DNA from: DAOPJM01 sp035399665
GTDB lineage: Bacteria; Bacillota; Clostridia; Christensenellales; CAG-138
Length of the DNA stretch: 16,042 nt
Assembly: GCA_035399665.1 (NCBI GenBank)
Contig: DAOPJM010000041.1
Span: 1-16,042, forward strand
Direction: 5' to 3'
Of the stretch, positions 14,969 to 16,042 are shown one piece after another. Both the position numbers and the translations under genes were made by a program. The notes beneath the pieces were generated by a model, which searched no databases, had not been told where the DNA came from, and saw only the letters and a program-made list of their open reading frames with translations. The number at the start of each line of letters is the position of its first letter. Positions within the stretch are counted from its first letter, which is position 1.

Positions 14969-14997
14969 TTGACGGCGATTACAAAGCTTGGTAAAAT
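14969..14997 (+). promoter_or_regulatory. Promoter of the CxC-rich protein gene
   Basis: TTGACG (14969-14974), a 17-base spacer and TAAAAT (14992-14997), with TG one base before the -10 (extended -10). The transcript would start near 15004 and have a leader of about 53 bases ending in AAAGGAGG. Confidence 0.75.
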
Positions 14998-15056
14998 AAA
15001 ATTTGCAATATATTTGTTCGCTTTTACATTGTCGAAACGTAAAGGAGGAAAACACC

Positions 15057-15671
15057 ATGACAGAAGCGGAAAAAATGAAGATTGCTGAAATACGAGCAAA
15101 ATACAAGTATTATAAGGTGGCGGATCTGGCGGTAAAGCTGACTTTGCAAGGAGTTGTTGATGATGATATTAACTACATCATGCAAGGCGGCGAAGAAATT
15201 GCTGTCAAACCGTACGATAAATCGCAGGCATGGCTTTCCGGAGCCATGGACAGGCTGGCAGAACTGATTCCTACGGATCAGGCAGTCACTTTCCGGCAGG
15301 GCTGTGCTTGTTGTTTGACGGGCAATCGGGATACGCTTGCACGGAAGATATGCCGTGAAAATCCCACGGTCGAAGCGCGATTTGAGGCACTTTCCAAGGA
15401 ACGAAGAATCATTGGCGGAAATGCATGGAAAGAGAACGACGACTACTTCATCACCTTTTGGTATGCGAAGCCGACAACGGGCTATACCTGCGCTTGTTTG
15501 AAGCATATCCCGGACAAGCCTATGAACAAGCTGTGGTGCGAGTGCTGCGCGGGGCATATTAAGCATCATTTTGAAACGGCCTTAGGCGTAAAGGCGACCT
15601 GTACCTGTATAACATCTGTGGTTGCATCGTGCGGCGAAGACGCTTGCCTGTTCAAACTAAATATCTTATAG
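15057..15671 (+). CDS. Small cysteine-rich protein with four CxC motifs, function unknown
   Basis: This is a 204-residue protein without signal peptide or membrane helix. It has 13 cysteines: CACC (83-86), Cys99, CAC (145-147), CECC (161-164), CTC (182-184), Cys192 and Cys197. Histidines are adjacent (KHIP at 149-152, and HIKHHFE at 167-173). The C-terminal ending with a Cys, SxxASCGEDACLFKL, recalls the tail of V4R-like and thiazoline-carboxylate-hydrolase-like proteins, but I cannot assign it to a family. The first 80 residues are helical and cysteine-free, while all metal-ligand-like residues lie in the last 125. Metal or Fe-S binding is inferred from the pattern only. The start at 15057 follows AAAGGAGG by 8 bases; an in-frame ATG at 15003 has no such site and lies at the predicted transcript start. 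It is a single-gene unit with its own promoter and terminator. Confidence 0.85.
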   Translation: MTEAEKMKIAEIRAKYKYYKVADLAVKLTLQGVVDDDINYIMQGGEEIAVKPYDKSQAWLSGAMDRLAELIPTDQAVTFRQGCACCLTGNRDTLARKICRENPTVEARFEALSKERRIIGGNAWKENDDYFITFWYAKPTTGYTCACLKHIPDKPMNKLWCECCAGHIKHHFETALGVKATCTCITSVVASCGEDACLFKLNIL

Positions 15672-15695
15672 CCAACAGCCAAACAGAACGCATTA

Positions 15696-15731
15696 GCTCC
15701 TCACACCAAGCACGGTGTGGGGAGCGTTTTT
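15696..15731 (+). terminator. Terminator of the CxC-rich protein gene
   Basis: GCTCCTCACACC (15696-15707) pairs with GGTGTGGGGAGC (15714-15725) around a 6-base loop, with one T-G wobble, and is followed by GTTTTTA. It lies 25 bases after the stop codon. Confidence 0.92.
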
Positions 15732-15918
15732 ATACTGTGATTTCCGCGTTTGAACCAAAACGCAGCTCGTTAACGATTTGCAGGAGGACAAGCACCGGTC
15801 GGGGACAAAAGCAGCGTTTCAAAGGTGAAATGAGAGGTTCAACGCGATCGGTGACAATCGTGTTTCAAAACAGAAAAAGCTGAAAAAGTTTCTAAATACG
15901 GCGTTTTCGGGCGTAAAA
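15732..15918. other. Short spacer between two terminators, no gene seen
   Basis: About 190 bases lie between the plus-strand terminator and the tRNA terminator. There is no ribosome binding site with a credible frame. Two loosely similar strings (about 15797-15826 and 15848-15875, both with CGG..GGGACA or CGGTGACA followed by GTTTCAAA) suggest a degenerate short duplication. Confidence 0.45.
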
Positions 15919-15965
15919 ATATCGCAGAGAACGAATACAAACATTGTATCAATTCTCTGCGATAT
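15912..15965 (-). terminator. Terminator downstream of the tRNA-Gly gene
   Basis: A perfect 13-bp inverted repeat (15919-15931 with 15953-15965) contains an inner ATACAA/TTGTAT pairing. On the minus strand it is followed by TTTTTACG. It begins 3 bases after the encoded CCA. Confidence 0.92.
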
Positions 15966-15968
15966 AAT

Positions 15969-16042
15969 TGGAGCAGGTAACGGGACTCGAACCCGTGATC
16001 TCAGCTTGGAAGGCTAATGTGTTACCGCTACACTATACCTGC
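15969..16042 (-). tRNA. tRNA-Gly (anticodon TCC)
   Basis: The minus strand reads GCAGGTA as the acceptor 5' strand and TACCTGC as its 3' partner (7 bp), followed by discriminator T and encoded CCA (15971-15969). The D arm GTGT/ACAC, the anticodon stem TTAGC/GCTGA with loop CTTCCAA, and the T arm ACGGG-TTCGAGT-CCCGT all form. The anticodon TCC lies at 16010-16008. The 74-base gene is complete and its 5' end coincides with the window edge, so its promoter is outside. Confidence 0.95.

Noticed and set aside
14686..14994. Plus-strand frame of 102 codons in the gap before the CxC gene
   Set aside because: No ribosome binding site, and its end overlaps the promoter of the next gene; kept only as a low-interest remark about the gap.
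15024..15569. Minus-strand open frame of 181 codons opposite the CxC-rich gene
   Set aside because: No ribosome binding site, no recognisable pattern, and the plus strand has promoter, ribosome binding site and terminator.
1..16042. CRISPR array, transposase, phage or toxin-antitoxin system
   Set aside because: No regularly spaced direct repeats, no transposase-like frames, no phage structural genes and no small toxin-antitoxin pair were found. The window is mostly ordinary sugar-uptake and wall genes.

Overview
The window looks like a chromosomal segment of a mid-GC Gram-positive bacterium, most likely a Clostridia-type member of the Bacillota from a gut-like habitat. This is inferred from AGGAGG-type ribosome binding sites, lipoprotein signal peptides, Pro/Thr/Glu wall-spanning linkers, SH3b and NlpC/P60 wall proteins, sigma-A-like promoters and rho-independent terminators. 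No rRNA or other species marker is present, so the assignment stays broad.

Layout. Positions 1-1860 (minus strand) hold the N-terminal 620 codons of a large FtsX/MacB-type ABC permease that runs off the left edge. Positions 2032-10687 (minus strand) form one six-gene alpha-glucan operon with a promoter at 10659-10687 and a terminator at 2032-2076. In transcription order the genes are a cytoplasmic GH13 cyclomaltodextrinase/neopullulanase-type enzyme, a MalE-type binding lipoprotein, a MalF-type permease with an unusual N-terminal extension, a MalG-type permease, a secreted GH13 amylase with a probable lipid anchor, and a multi-module lipoprotein that probably binds starch. The inferred flow is surface capture and cutting of starch, ABC import of maltodextrins, then intracellular hydrolysis. 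No ABC ATPase and no LacI/MalR-type regulator is encoded here, so the ATPase is probably a shared MsmX-like protein elsewhere.

Positions 10805-12312 (plus strand) hold a divergently transcribed gene for a membrane-anchored protein with two SH3b domains and an unrecognised C-terminal half. It converges on a minus-strand pair at 12316-14558: an NlpC/P60 cell-wall peptidase with two peptidoglycan-binding repeats, whose stop codon overlaps the start of a PflA/PflX-like radical SAM gene. A bidirectional terminator (12273-12312) separates the two convergent units.

Positions 14559-15056 are mostly non-coding. They end with a good promoter for a small, very cysteine-rich protein of unknown function (15057-15671, plus strand), which has its own terminator. 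The right edge is a complete minus-strand tRNA-Gly(TCC) with encoded CCA and a strong terminator.

The main biology is a Gram-positive surface starch-utilisation operon. The least explained items are the CxC-rich protein, the radical SAM gene coupled to a wall peptidase, the modular starch-binding lipoprotein, and an apparently leaderless permease gene starting ATGATGATG.
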